From: Enterococcus phoeniculicola ATCC BAA-412
Lineage (GTDB): Bacteria > Bacillota > Bacilli > Lactobacillales > Enterococcaceae
DNA: 64,000 nt
Assembly (NCBI RefSeq): GCF_000407505.1
Contig: NZ_ASWE01000001.1
Location: 431,324 to 495,323, forward strand
Direction: 5' to 3'
Shown: in pieces, positions 27,591 to 39,761 of the stretch
How the letters are laid out: every line of letters begins with the position of its first letter
Numbering within the stretch: position 1 is the stretch's first letter
Position numbers and translations under genes: made by a program
Notes under the pieces: model-generated
Database searches by the model: none
What the model was told of the DNA's origin: nothing
Seen by the model: only the letters and a program-made list of their open reading frames with translations

Positions 27591-28364
27591 ATGTCAGTTT
27601 TAGAAATTAAAAATTTACACGTTTCAATTGAGGAAAAAGAAATCCTTAAGGGCGTAAACTTAACCATGAAAACAGGAGAAATCCATGCCATCATGGGACC
27701 AAATGGAACCGGGAAATCAACTTTATCTGCGGCTATTATGGGAAATCCAAACTATGAAGTAACAGAAGGCGAAATCCTGTTAGACGGTCAAAACATATTA
27801 GAGCTCGAGGTAGATGAACGCGCACGTCTAGGATTGTTTTTAGCGATGCAGTATCCAAGTGAAATTCCAGGAATTACCAATGCAGAATTTATGCGTGCAG
27901 CAATTAATGCTAAGCGTGACGAGGACAATAAAATGTCTGTTATGGAATTCTTGAAAAAGTTAGATAAAAAAATGGAACTACTAAATATGCCTGAAGAAAT
28001 GGCTGAACGTTATTTAAATGAAGGATTTTCTGGCGGCGAAAAGAAACGAAATGAAATTCTACAATTATTAATGTTGGAACCAACATTTGCCATCTTAGAT
28101 GAAATTGACTCTGGATTGGACATTGATGCATTGAAGGTGGTTTCAAAAGGGGTAAATGAAATGCGTGGTGAAAACTTTGGTTCACTGATTATTACCCACT
28201 ACCAACGTTTATTAAATTACATCACTCCTGACGTGGTACATATCATGATGGAAGGCCGCGTCGTTTTAACAGGTGATGCAGAGTTGGCAAAACGCTTAGA
28301 AGCAGAAGGCTATGCTGGAATCAGTAAAGAGTTAGGAATTGACTACAAAGAAGAAGAAGCGTAA
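27591..28364 (+). CDS. sufC: Fe-S assembly ATPase SufC
   Basis: A 257-residue ABC-type ATPase started at the ATG at 27591 after GGAGGG. Walker A is GPNGTGKST (36-44), the signature FSGGEKKR and Walker B FAILDEIDSGLDID, the SufC form. It forms the SufBCD scaffold complex for iron-sulfur cluster assembly in the cytosol. First gene of sufCDSUB, the standard Firmicute order. Confidence 0.95.
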   Translation: MSVLEIKNLHVSIEEKEILKGVNLTMKTGEIHAIMGPNGTGKSTLSAAIMGNPNYEVTEGEILLDGQNILELEVDERARLGLFLAMQYPSEIPGITNAEFMRAAINAKRDEDNKMSVMEFLKKLDKKMELLNMPEEMAERYLNEGFSGGEKKRNEILQLLMLEPTFAILDEIDSGLDIDALKVVSKGVNEMRGENFGSLIITHYQRLLNYITPDVVHIMMEGRVVLTGDAELAKRLEAEGYAGISKELGIDYKEEEA

Positions 28365-28378
28365 GGAGGACAAGATAA

Positions 28379-31351
<2,973 letters not shown>

Positions 31352-31363
31352 GAGCGTGAGAAC

Positions 31364-32755
31364 GTGGGAGTACCTGAGTTAGAAGAATATAAATTTGGCT
31401 TTCATGATGATGTAAAGCCGGTCTTTAGTACAGGAAAAGGATTAACCGAAGAAGTCGTTCGTGAAATCTCACGTATCAAAGAAGAACCTGAATGGATGTT
31501 AGAATTCCGCTTGAAATCATTGGATGTATTTAACAAAATGCCAATGCAGTCATGGGGACCAGATTTATCTGACATTGATTTTGATGCGATTAAATATTAC
31601 CAAAAAGCAAGTGATAATCCAGCCCGTGATTGGGAGGATGTACCGGAAAAAATCAAAGAAACCTTTGAAAAAATTGGGATTCCAGAAGCGGAACGTGCCT
31701 ATTTAGCAGGTGCCTCAGCTCAATATGAATCAGAAGTGGTTTACCACAATATGAAAGAAGAATTTCAAAAATTGGGGATTGTCTTTACCGATACAGATAC
31801 TGCGTTAAAAGAATATCCTGATTTGTTTAAGGAATACTTTTCTAAATTGGTGCCTCCAACTGACAACAAGCTTGCTGCATTAAATTCAGCTGTTTGGTCT
31901 GGTGGAACCTTCATTTACGTACCAAAAGGGGTCCAAGTAGATGTACCTTTACAAACGTATTTCCGTATTAACGCTGAAAATACCGGACAATTTGAACGAA
32001 CGCTAATCATCGTAGACGAAGGAGCGAGCATTCATTATGTAGAAGGATGTACAGCGCCAACGTACTCAAGCAACAGTTTGCATGCAGCAATCGTTGAAAT
32101 TTATACACGAAAAGATGCGTATTGCCGCTATACGACGATCCAAAACTGGTCAGATAATGTGTATAACCTTGTAACGAAACGTGCAAAAGCTTATGAAGGG
32201 GCAACCGTTGAATGGATTGATGGGAACCTTGGGGCAAAAACAACGATGAAATATCCAAGTGTATACTTAGATGGAAAAGGTGCGCGTGGAACGATGCTCT
32301 CTATCGCCTTTGCAGGAGAAAATCAAATCCAGGATACAGGCGCAAAAATGATTCATAATGCACCAAATACCTCAAGCTCTATCGTCTCAAAATCAATTGC
32401 AAAAGACGGTGGCGAGGTCAACTATCGAGGCCAAGTAACCTTTGGAAAAGACAGTGCAGGCTCTATCTCACATATTGAATGTGATACTATCATTATGGAT
32501 GACCGTTCAAAATCTGATACTATTCCATTCAATGAAATTCACAACAGCCAAGTCTCACTCGAACACGAAGCAAAAGTCTCAAAAATATCAGAAGAACAGC
32601 TTTACTATCTGATGAGTCGAGGACTAACGGAAAGCGAAGCAACAGAAATGATCGTCATGGGCTTCGTCGAACCATTCACAAAAGAACTCCCAATGGAATA
32701 CGCAGTCGAATTAAATAGACTGATATCGTATGAGATGGAAGGAAGCGTCGGATAA
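31364..32755 (+). CDS. sufB: Fe-S scaffold protein SufB (3' end supplied by the element)
   Basis: A 463-residue SufB starting with GTG. Conserved segments include [33 protein letters not shown] and the terminal [10 protein letters not shown]. It is the last suf gene and the integration target of the mobile element. The element core begins inside its penultimate codons at ATGGAAGG (32735-32742). From there the codons come from the element, yet still encode EGSVG-stop, so the protein is unchanged. The displaced chromosomal tail is at 54213-54233. Confidence 0.95.
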   Translation: MGVPELEEYKFGFHDDVKPVFSTGKGLTEEVVREISRIKEEPEWMLEFRLKSLDVFNKMPMQSWGPDLSDIDFDAIKYYQKASDNPARDWEDVPEKIKETFEKIGIPEAERAYLAGASAQYESEVVYHNMKEEFQKLGIVFTDTDTALKEYPDLFKEYFSKLVPPTDNKLAALNSAVWSGGTFIYVPKGVQVDVPLQTYFRINAENTGQFERTLIIVDEGASIHYVEGCTAPTYSSNSLHAAIVEIYTRKDAYCRYTTIQNWSDNVYNLVTKRAKAYEGATVEWIDGNLGAKTTMKYPSVYLDGKGARGTMLSIAFAGENQIQDTGAKMIHNAPNTSSSIVSKSIAKDGGEVNYRGQVTFGKDSAGSISHIECDTIIMDDRSKSDTIPFNEIHNSQVSLEHEAKVSKISEEQLYYLMSRGLTESEATEMIVMGFVEPFTKELPMEYAVELNRLISYEMEGSVG

Positions 32756-32850
32756 CGACTAGCTATATCTCGCTAAGTATTGATGTATCAGTGCTTAGCG
32801 AGGTTTTTTTATTTGAATTAAAAGTGACTGAATGCCATTTTGAATGCCAT
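32735..32850. other. attL: core plus left arm sites
   Basis: Core ATGGAAGG at 32735-32742. Integrase arm-type direct repeats TGAATGCCAT lie at 32829-32838 and 32841-32850, 12 bases apart, directly beside the integrase stop codon. The pattern resembles the repeats bound by the N-terminal domain of Tn916-type integrases. Confidence 0.8.
32769..32810 (+). terminator. Terminator supplied by the element for the suf operon
   Basis: CTCGCTAAG pairs with CTTAGCGAG, followed by GTTTTTTT. It lies on the element side of the core, so insertion restores both the SufB tail and transcription stop. Confidence 0.9.
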
Positions 32851-32851
32851 C

Positions 32852-34015
32852 TTAAAAATTGACGTAATTGGCAAAGCGTTCACCAGTTTCTTTCATTTTT
32901 TCAGGTGTCACATGAGCGTAAATATTCATCGTGGTTTTTACATCTTTGTGACCTAAGCGATCTTGGACTTCTTTAAGATTTGCACCTGATTCAAATAGTA
33001 AGCTAGCGTGTGTATGGCGAAAACCATGTAAGGTGATTTTAGGCAACTCGTATTTTTCAAGAATATTGTACAACCAATCATTAGGCGCCTGTGGATAGTA
33101 CAACCCATTGAACTTATTTGTAAATAAATATTGGCTTTCTTTAGACGTGTTGTAGCCTAAGTTGAGATACCATGACTTTTGATTTTTGCGCCATTGCTTA
33201 AGAATTTCAACGGTTTTTTGATCCAACATATTTACTCGTTGAGAGCTTTTTGTTTTTGGTTCTTGAACAATAATTTGACCGTTTTCATCAACAGCTAGTG
33301 TTTTACCGATCGTCAGCTTGTGATTAAAAAAGTCAATGTCCTGCCACTGTAAAGCTAAAGCTTCTGATTTTCTCATACCAGTAAAGGCAAGTAATCGGAA
33401 AAAAGCAAGTAGCTTGGTGCTAGTACGTCCAGACTTCTCAATATGGTCTTCCAAGCAGTTAAAGAACGTTTCTAGCTGCTTTTTGGAATAGAAATTAGGG
33501 AACTGCTCAACTTCTATTTTACGAGGTAATTCTGTTTTCCTCATAGGGTTGCTGTCAATGATCTCCATTTTGATGCCAAATTGTAAAATTTGAGCAACCA
33601 CTTTTCTAAAATAATGGTACTGCTTATATTGTGAGTGCCATTTATTGACGATTTCTTGGCAATAGGAAACGGTGATTTTCTCCAACTTTAGTTTGCCAAA
33701 GTATTGAAGACAATAATCTTCAACGAATCGTCGAGAAGTTGCGATGGTTGAGGGTTTGACTTTTAGTCGATATTGCTTCAACCATAAATCATACAGCTCT
33801 TTAAAAGTAAGGGAGGGTTTGCCAGCTAATTGTAGATTACTCTTTTCAAAGTCCACTTGTAGTCGTGAAAGCGCAATTTGGGCTTCTTTTTTTGTCTTAA
33901 ATCCTCGTCGAGTCGTTTTTATTCGTTCGTTTGTAACTGGGTGTGTTCCCAAATAAGCTTGAAACTGCCATGCACTTTTACCGTTTTTCTTTTGATATTG
34001 TTTAAATGTAGCTAT
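32852..34015 (-). CDS. int: Tyrosine integrase, apparent AUA start
   Basis: A tyrosine recombinase of 387 residues if read from ATA at 34015. The first ATG-type methionine frame has no in-frame ATG near the ribosome site. AAAGGAGAG lies 9 bases before ATA, and the ATA-GCT-ACA opening gives the normal integrase beginning (x)ATFKQYQKKNGKSAWQFQAYLG. The arm-binding domain is at 1-60, a core-binding SAM-like domain at 65-165 and the catalytic domain follows with R in GMRKSEALAL, HxxR in LHGFRHTHAS and Tyr366 in NIYAHV. It inserts and excises the element at sufB. Confidence 0.88.
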   Translation of the reverse strand: MATFKQYQKKNGKSAWQFQAYLGTHPVTNERIKTTRRGFKTKKEAQIALSRLQVDFEKSNLQLAGKPSLTFKELYDLWLKQYRLKVKPSTIATSRRFVEDYCLQYFGKLKLEKITVSYCQEIVNKWHSQYKQYHYFRKVVAQILQFGIKMEIIDSNPMRKTELPRKIEVEQFPNFYSKKQLETFFNCLEDHIEKSGRTSTKLLAFFRLLAFTGMRKSEALALQWQDIDFFNHKLTIGKTLAVDENGQIIVQEPKTKSSQRVNMLDQKTVEILKQWRKNQKSWYLNLGYNTSKESQYLFTNKFNGLYYPQAPNDWLYNILEKYELPKITLHGFRHTHASLLFESGANLKEVQDRLGHKDVKTTMNIYAHVTPEKMKETGERFANYVNF

Positions 34016-34033
34016 TGTGATTCTCTCCTTTTA

Positions 34034-34058
34034 TGTGTGGGGCACATAGGAAAGGAAA
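34034..34058. repeat. 25-bp element motif near int start
   Basis: TGTGTGGGGCACATAGGAAAGGAAA. The same motif (one or two changes) occurs in opposite orientation in the right-end sequences at 48640-48664 and 54053-54076. Its palindrome-like half TGTGTGGGGCACA also lies at 35020-35032. It is a likely binding site for an element-coded protein. Confidence 0.7.
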
Positions 34059-34580
34059 TTAAAGCAAGTTTTGATTGGCTTTAATATAATCAATCTTTTC
34101 TATTAAAGAATCGATTTCTTTAATTGGTAATGAATCAAAGAAAGAAGGTTTTAGCTTGGTCTGGTTATCTTCATTCAAGATATTGTGTCCTTCTTCATTC
34201 ACTAAAGGCTGTTCTGTAAACAGATTTTGGATATAGAGTGCTTTTTTGTAGGTTTCTTCAATCTCACGTAGATATTGTTCATCAAATATTTTTGCAAAAC
34301 GCATCATTCCCTGCATTTTATCCTCATATTCGTCCATTCGATCAATCACATAAGAAGTGTCTGCCACTTCAATTTCTTTTTCAGTCCCAAATAATTGAAC
34401 CGCAGAAGCATTTAGAACCTTCGCAATTTTTTCTAATGTTTCAAAGGTTGGATAGCGTACACCACGTTCGATGTTGGAAATCGTTTGCTTGTTTACGCCA
34501 ATCTCTTTTCCTAAATCCTCTTGAGAATAACCAAATTCTTTTCTTAATCTTACGACATTTCCGCCAAAATTTTCTATCAT
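34059..34580 (-). CDS. Cro/CI-type regulator of the element
   Basis: A 173-residue protein started at the ATG at 34580, behind ACGAGGTGAG. HTH_3 occupies residues about 8-64 (LRKEFGYSQEDLGKEIGVNK, TISNIERGVRYPTFETLEKIA). The remainder is helical and acidic with no peptidase motif. It is divergent from the HTH gene at 34759. The space between holds GTAAACT/AGTTTAC half-sites at about 34603, 34643 and 34733, which may be its operators. Confidence 0.82.
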   Translation of the reverse strand: MIENFGGNVVRLRKEFGYSQEDLGKEIGVNKQTISNIERGVRYPTFETLEKIAKVLNASAVQLFGTEKEIEVADTSYVIDRMDEYEDKMQGMMRFAKIFDEQYLREIEETYKKALYIQNLFTEQPLVNEEGHNILNEDNQTKLKPSFFDSLPIKEIDSLIEKIDYIKANQNLL

Positions 34581-34674
34581 TCTTCTCACCTCGTGTTTCT
34601 AGTGTAAACTCAGTAGGCAATAATGTCAATAAAAATAGTCTTAAAAGTTTACTTAAAAATAATTTAAGAAAACA

Positions 34675-34703
34675 TTGACAACTTTATTTTATAGGCGTAT
34701 TAT
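34675..34703 (+). promoter_or_regulatory. Rightward promoter of the element's early genes
   Basis: TTGACA (34675-34680), a 17-base spacer and TATTAT (34698-34703). It is flanked by AGTTTAC and GTAAACT half-sites, so it is probably repressed by the divergent Cro/CI-type protein. Confidence 0.82.
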
Positions 34704-34758
34704 ATCTATACAGACTTCTTGGAAGATGTTTTTGTAAACTTTAAGGTGGTGAGATTTT

Positions 34759-35019
34759 ATGACAATAGAAGAAACGTTACTTGATTGGCAAAAAGAAAAT
34801 TTTAGTTATGCCTATAGCATGATGAAAGAAGCATTGGAAGATGCAAAGGAAGAACGAGATATTTTAAAGCAAAAATATTGTGCCGCTTATTTTGACGTTA
34901 GCGTAAACACGCTAAAAGATTGGGTGATACACGGATGCCCAGAGATTCGTTTAGAATCTGGAATGGTGTTTTACAGCAAGAAAGCAGTACGAGAATGGCT
35001 GCTAAACTATCAAAGATAA
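34759..35019 (+). CDS. Small HTH protein (excisionase/HTH_17-like)
   Basis: An 86-residue protein after AAGGTGG. The C-terminal 50 residues (CAAYFDVSVNTLKDWVIHGC, then VFYSKKAVREWLLNYQ) fit the MerR-like HTH_17 fold used by excisionases and small regulators of Gram-positive ICEs and phages. It is the first gene after the element's main promoter, ahead of the origin region. It could be the excisionase or a regulator; no separate Xis candidate is seen. Confidence 0.68.
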   Translation: MTIEETLLDWQKENFSYAYSMMKEALEDAKEERDILKQKYCAAYFDVSVNTLKDWVIHGCPEIRLESGMVFYSKKAVREWLLNYQR

Positions 35020-35099
35020 TGTGTGGGGCACAATTAGGTAGAAGAGCCATTGATTGAGTAAGAGGTGTTATCAATCGCATGAAGCTTTATGGACAAGGC

Positions 35100-35240
35100 A
35101 TCCTTGGGAAAGCTGGGTTATTAAAACCCAGCGGTAAAGCAGAAAAGGCGGGCGGATGTTTCATCCGAACGACTGGTGCGATGGTGTGGAGCGCTTGCGC
35201 TCCGCACCTGATACCCCCACTTAATAACATGGGGGTAACT
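35100..35240 (+). other. oriT / double-strand origin-like region
   Basis: A GC-richer, hairpin-dense stretch just before the rep/relaxase gene. Hairpins are GGGTTATTAAAACCC near 35115, CGGATGTTTCATCCG near 35152 and GTGTGGAGCGC-TT-GCGCTCCGCAC (35184-35207). TACCCCC...TTAATAACAT...GGGGGTA follows at 35212-35237. The last resembles the ACCCCCC...CTAACAGGGGGGT oriT of ICEBs1 and Tn916-type elements, nicked by MOB_T relaxases. Nicking at the TAATAAC loop is an inference. Confidence 0.7.
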
Positions 35241-35354
35241 TTTAGCTAATGAATGATGCTAATCCATTTCTATGGCTGATTATGTATGGTTTTTCTGATG
35301 GACATTAAAGGGCACATTTTTGGAAAGGAGTGGTCAACATTAAAGGAGCAGGCT

Positions 35355-36548
35355 ATGCAAGGTAAAGAAATTAAGCAATTGAGACACAGATTGAATATGA
35401 GTCAAAAAGAATTTGCAGAAAAGATAGGGATTACTCGAATTTTTCTGTCAAAAATAGAAAATGAAAAGAAAAATGCTTGTGTTGAACTAGTCGGAAAAAT
35501 TAGGAAAGCATTTAGTTTAGAAGGTGGCGTCTTACCTATGGAAGCAAAAATTGACTTTCTGAGAATTCGTTTTAAGTACCATTCACCGGTGGAAGTGATT
35601 GAAAAGGTGTTGAGAATGTCAGCAGACTATTTTGGACATAAAGATTTTGGATTTTATCATTACACTGCGACTTATTTCTTTAGTGAAATTTTTGTGTACT
35701 ACAATCCGAATGATTTAAATATGGGAGTTATGATTGAATTTAGAGGGCAGGGCTGTCGAGAATTTGAATTGATTTTGGAAGAACAAAAAGCTTGCTGGAC
35801 AACGTTTTTTTGGCGATTATATGAAGAGGATTTATTTGGCAAGGGTCTTATTGTGGACACGAAAATAACCCGAATTGATATAGCCTTGGATGAAATGGTT
35901 TCTGATTTGTATCCTAACTACGATTTGTTTGAATTGAAAGAAAAATGGGAAAAGAGATTGGTTGATTCCACTTTTCAGAACTTTGATTTTAGAGGAGGAG
36001 AAGTTGTTAAAAATAATCAATACTTGAACAAGGGGCTATCGCTCTATCTTGGTTCCAGACAGTCTCCGATGTACATGAATTTTTATCAAAAAGATTTTGA
36101 GCTAGCAAAAAAAGAACAGATTTCAGTCGATATGGCTCAGCAAAAATATGGTGTGAAGAATCGTTATGAAGTACGTTTGGCAGATGAAAAAGCGTATTTA
36201 TTTGTAGAATATCTTTTATCTACAGGAGAGACGTTAGAATGGGTTGTGAAGGAATTAATTGATACTTCCATAAAAGTATATGATTGTGATGAAGAGGGGA
36301 TTAGAACGGGCTACAGTGAGCACTGGCGGTTAGTTATTGAAAGCATGGAAAGTCTACGTTTAACTATGAAAGGACAAAAGCCAAGCTATGAAAAATCGTT
36401 GCGTTGGCTGTCTAATTATCTAGCACCTACATTGAAAAAAATCTGGATTATTGACCAAACACTTGGAAAAAATGAATTAATGGAACGAATTGAAAAAGCG
36501 GAATTAAAAGATAAAGATATGGAAAAAAATCAAAGAAATTACCACTAA
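35355..36548 (+). CDS. Rep_trans/MOB_T-type replication initiator or relaxase with N-terminal HTH
   Basis: A 397-residue protein when started at the ATG at 35355, seven bases after AAAGGAG; the frame is open to 35286. Residues 1-60 are an HTH_3 domain (MSQKEFAEKIGITRIFLSKI). Residues about 70-360 resemble the replication initiation factor family that includes Tn916 Orf20 and ICEBs1 NicK: RIDIALDE, RQSPMYMNFYQKD and NRYEVRLADEKA fit the metal and Tyr region. It should nick the hairpin-rich DNA next to it to start rolling-circle replication and transfer. Confidence 0.82.
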   Translation: MQGKEIKQLRHRLNMSQKEFAEKIGITRIFLSKIENEKKNACVELVGKIRKAFSLEGGVLPMEAKIDFLRIRFKYHSPVEVIEKVLRMSADYFGHKDFGFYHYTATYFFSEIFVYYNPNDLNMGVMIEFRGQGCREFELILEEQKACWTTFFWRLYEEDLFGKGLIVDTKITRIDIALDEMVSDLYPNYDLFELKEKWEKRLVDSTFQNFDFRGGEVVKNNQYLNKGLSLYLGSRQSPMYMNFYQKDFELAKKEQISVDMAQQKYGVKNRYEVRLADEKAYLFVEYLLSTGETLEWVVKELIDTSIKVYDCDEEGIRTGYSEHWRLVIESMESLRLTMKGQKPSYEKSLRWLSNYLAPTLKKIWIIDQTLGKNELMERIEKAELKDKDMEKNQRNYH

Positions 36549-37152
36549 AATTAAGAGTTTATTGGTTGAAGACACTGATGCAGAATTTGAAGATAGTAAA
36601 CGAGACGAGGTCATTGTTACGAAAGACGAAGTAGAAGAATTGTTGAGTCAATTTCTGTTTTAAAATAAAAAAATCACTATATCTTAAACCGAGCCAAAAG
36701 ATTAGACTAAAGATCTAATTTTATTGGGTCGATTTAATTCTTCTAATATTACTATTGATTTCTTTCATTAGAGTCTGTTTCAAAGAGCTAAAGAAGCAGA
36801 CCTCTAGATTTGGACTTAGAGCGTTTTAAAGTAACGATGAAGTCTGGAACAAAACTAATTAAAAATGAAAATACCGTCAAATCAAGAAAGTAAAAACTTT
36901 GATTTGACGGTATTTATATTTATCGTTTCTTTCAAAATTAACTCAATTTAGGACTTATGTCTCAGGCTCATCGTTAAATATGTTTATAATTCTGTGGGCT
37001 ATACAAATGCTTTTTTAGATTAAATCTATGAAATTAAGATAAATGTTATATATAATGCAATTTCTATAGTATACGATTTCGCTAACAAATCTTATGCTTG
37101 TTTGAACCCAAATCAAAGTGAAATCTTAGCTCCTTAAAATGATAATGAAAAC
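36549..37152. other. Remnant-rich stretch after rep
   Basis: An open frame at +1 relative to rep runs to TAA at 36661-36663 and would read ...DEVIVTKDEVEELLSQFLF. It has no ATG and may be a frameshifted rep tail or a lost small gene. A bidirectional terminator hairpin (ATACCGTCAAATCA...ATTTGACGGTAT, 36871-36912) follows. At 36947-36970 a sequence similar to an IS1182-type end (GAGACATAAGTCC on the minus strand) suggests a vanished IS copy. I see no intact gene. Confidence 0.5.
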
Positions 37153-38253
37153 TCATGTTTTGCTACAGGTCAATATGGTGGTTGGGTGTCCGTTTATATT
37201 TTGAATAGAAATAGAGGCATGATTAACCTTTGCTAACTGCTTAGAAAAATAAAGACCAATTCCACTACCACTGCTAGTAACATTTTTGAAATTTTTTTCG
37301 AAAGCGTGTTCTAATTCTAGATTTGTGAACGGAGGACCATCATTTGAAAAGAAGAATACAATTTTTTTTGAATCATCATTAGAAAAAGTAATGTTCGTTT
37401 TTTTATTGGAAAATTTTAAAGAATTACTAAGAATGTTATCTATTATGTGTTGAATGGCAGTGTAATTTCCATATATTTTCACATCTAATTCTTTTTCTAC
37501 ATAATAAAAAATATTGAATGTTTTATCTTTTTGCGAGAAAACAGTAGGATAAACTTCATTTATATAGGTGTTGAGTGTATTTAGACTCCACATACCTGTT
37601 TGATGTTGATCGCTACTGGAAGCTTCGATTAGTATCAATGTCTCATCAATATGAGTTTTGAGACGTTCAACACTTTTCTGTACAATATTGATTTCAGAAG
37701 AAATTGAGTCATTACAATTTTGTTTTTCTGCATATATTTTAACAAGGTTTAGATGACCCAAGGCAATAGTTATAGGTGTATTCATTTCATGTTTCATGAT
37801 ACTTATCTGATTCTTTATAGTGTTTTCTACTTGCCATTGAAAAACAAGTTTATTTGCTAGTTCTTCTTTAATTTTATTACTTGTTTCAAAGATTGCTTGA
37901 AACTCTGAAAGGCTACTAGTGGGTGTTTCAAATTGCAGATTATTGCTAGTTAAATTTTTCAAAATAAAATCCATTTTTACCAAATTTTGTTTAATAACTT
38001 TTTTGAAAAAAATATTCGCGATAATAATTATTGTACAAATTGGAATTAGAACAATACTTAGATAATTTGCTATTATAACTGCATGATGGGGTTGCTCCCA
38101 GAAATTATCAAATTGTGCTTGATAAAATTTTGAAAATTCAAAGTAACCAATTAGATTTTGAATTACATAAGTTAACAAAAGAGAACAGAGAACAACAATA
38201 GTGCCTAAGAGATATAAATAGGTTTTTATCGAATTTGGTTTTAATTTTTCCAT
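37153..38253 (-). CDS. Sensor histidine kinase
   Basis: A 366-residue kinase with two transmembrane segments (about 11-33 and 58-83) and a short extracellular loop of about 25 residues. The H box is MKHEMNTPITIALGHL (His155), the N box HIIDNILSNSLKFS, and the G boxes FSNDGPPF and SGSGIGLYFSK. The small sensing loop is typical of kinases that watch the envelope or a partner transporter, as in bacteriocin systems. It overlaps the response regulator by 13 bases. It likely controls the divergent RiPP operon. Confidence 0.87.
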   Translation of the reverse strand: MEKLKPNSIKTYLYLLGTIVVLCSLLLTYVIQNLIGYFEFSKFYQAQFDNFWEQPHHAVIIANYLSIVLIPICTIIIIANIFFKKVIKQNLVKMDFILKNLTSNNLQFETPTSSLSEFQAIFETSNKIKEELANKLVFQWQVENTIKNQISIMKHEMNTPITIALGHLNLVKIYAEKQNCNDSISSEINIVQKSVERLKTHIDETLILIEASSSDQHQTGMWSLNTLNTYINEVYPTVFSQKDKTFNIFYYVEKELDVKIYGNYTAIQHIIDNILSNSLKFSNKKTNITFSNDDSKKIVFFFSNDGPPFTNLELEHAFEKNFKNVTSSGSGIGLYFSKQLAKVNHASISIQNINGHPTTILTCSKT

Positions 38254-38909
38254 TTATAACCTATCCCCCAAACCGTACTAATCACATCACTTGCTCCAGA
38301 TTTATCTAGTTTATATCTAATTTTTCTTATGTGTTCAACTATCACATTGGACATCCCTTCCTTGCAATTATTAAGCTGTAGATACAAATCTTCTTTACTG
38401 AACACTTGATTTGAGTGAAGCGATAAAAGTTCTATGATTTGAAATTCTGTATTTGTAAAAGGAATTAATTTGTTTTTAAAGAGAATTTCATGTCGGGAGT
38501 AGTCAATTTTTAATTCTCCAAAAGTCTTAGTCACCTGTGAGGTTGTGAGTGTTCGTTTCAAAATATTTTGGATTCTCATACCCAGCTCCTCTAAATAAAA
38601 TGGTTTTTGTAAATAATCATCACCACCAGTCACAAAACTTTTTAGACGGTCATTTAGATCTCCTTTTGCTGTGATAAAAATGACAGGAGTATCGTACCTT
38701 TCTTTAATGATTTTACAAACTTCATAACCATCTAAAAAAGGAATCATTACATCCAATAAAACGATGTCGATTGTATGTTCAGCCATTATTTGAATAGCTT
38801 GTGCACCATCTTTCGCAGTAACTGTATCATAGCCTTCTAAAGATAAAAAAGGTTGAATAAATGAGATAATCTCTGGTTCATCATCAACTATTAACACTTT
38901 GCTTGTCAT
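38241..38909 (-). CDS. OmpR-family response regulator
   Basis: A 222-residue regulator started at the ATG at 38909, after AAGGGGTG; upstream codons lack a ribosome site. The receiver domain has D9-D10, phospho-acceptor D53 (LLDVMIP), T80 and K102 (YLQKPF). The C-terminal winged helix (about 125-222, ending VWGIGYKW) binds DNA. It sits first in the regulator-kinase operon, divergent from the biosynthetic genes, which start about 190 bases away. Confidence 0.88.
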   Translation of the reverse strand: MTSKVLIVDDEPEIISFIQPFLSLEGYDTVTAKDGAQAIQIMAEHTIDIVLLDVMIPFLDGYEVCKIIKERYDTPVIFITAKGDLNDRLKSFVTGGDDYLQKPFYLEELGMRIQNILKRTLTTSQVTKTFGELKIDYSRHEILFKNKLIPFTNTEFQIIELLSLHSNQVFSKEDLYLQLNNCKEGMSNVIVEHIRKIRYKLDKSGASDVISTVWGIGYKWKN

Positions 38910-39101
38910 TCCTCGCACCCCTTGTGTAAACATTATTAAGATAATTCCATAATACCTATGATAAATAGATTTGCAAGAAAATAAATGATCTTTTGAATGA
39001 TTACATTGATACAAAATTGCGAAATTTAACTATCAAATTCGGAAAATTGATAAAAAATTGATTTTTATTTGAGAAAATATTGTTTGAAGAGGTGATTTAT
39101 A

Positions 39102-39761
39102 GTGCGAAAAGCAGTTGTACTTACAGTAAGTGTATCCGTATTTATCGTTATTCTATTAGCGGGAGCTATTTATCTACTATCTAAGAATGATGTGGAGAAT
39201 AAATTTGAAACGATTCAGGCTAATCAGGCATTAAACATTAAGCAGACTGGGAACTATTATGTCTATTTTTTTAATCAAGATTGTGGGTATTGTAAAGATG
39301 TTGAGGATAAGATTGATAGAAAATTCACTAATAACAACCTTTTTCTTGTTGATATGAAAAAAAGTGAGAATAAAAGTTTTGAATATAATTGGGAAGAACA
39401 TAGAAAAAAATATGACAAAGTTGTCGGTGAAGTAATTGATGGAAATAGAAAATTTTTTACGGGAGAAAGTGAAAAAAAATATAAATCGCCTATCACCGAT
39501 AAACAATTTGGTCAAGTAAGTTACGAACTGGTAAACGGAGATAAATATGTTAAATTTGATAGTTCTGCTAATCCAGAGGCAATTTATGCAGTAGATATGA
39601 CACCGAGATTGAATGTAAGTATATTAAACTCTTCTGGCTTGAAAATAGGTGGTACACCGACTCTAATTGAAGTGAAAAAAGGAAAAATAGTCAAATATAT
39701 GCATGGGTATGAAGTCAATCATTTTTTAGAGGGGGAGAATAGTAGTGTTAAAAATCAATAA
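39102..39761 (+). CDS. Membrane-anchored thioredoxin-like protein (CGYC)
   Basis: A 219-residue protein with GTG start after GAGGTGA. A single N-terminal transmembrane anchor (about 6-26) is followed by a thioredoxin fold outside the membrane, with CGYC at 61-64 and the cis-Pro region GGTPTLIEV near residue 188. It contains an insertion of about 100 residues between them. It is the first gene of the RiPP operon and overlaps the first radical SAM gene by 17 bases. It probably handles disulfides of the exported peptide. Confidence 0.75.
   Translation: MRKAVVLTVSVSVFIVILLAGAIYLLSKNDVENKFETIQANQALNIKQTGNYYVYFFNQDCGYCKDVEDKIDRKFTNNNLFLVDMKKSENKSFEYNWEEHRKKYDKVVGEVIDGNRKFFTGESEKKYKSPITDKQFGQVSYELVNGDKYVKFDSSANPEAIYAVDMTPRLNVSILNSSGLKIGGTPTLIEVKKGKIVKYMHGYEVNHFLEGENSSVKNQ

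Noticed and set aside
32769-32790. CTAAGTATT shared by left (32773) and right (54243) flanks as the recombination core
   Set aside because: It lies outside the SufB tail duplication. ATGGAAGG, where both SufB tails begin, explains the junctions better.
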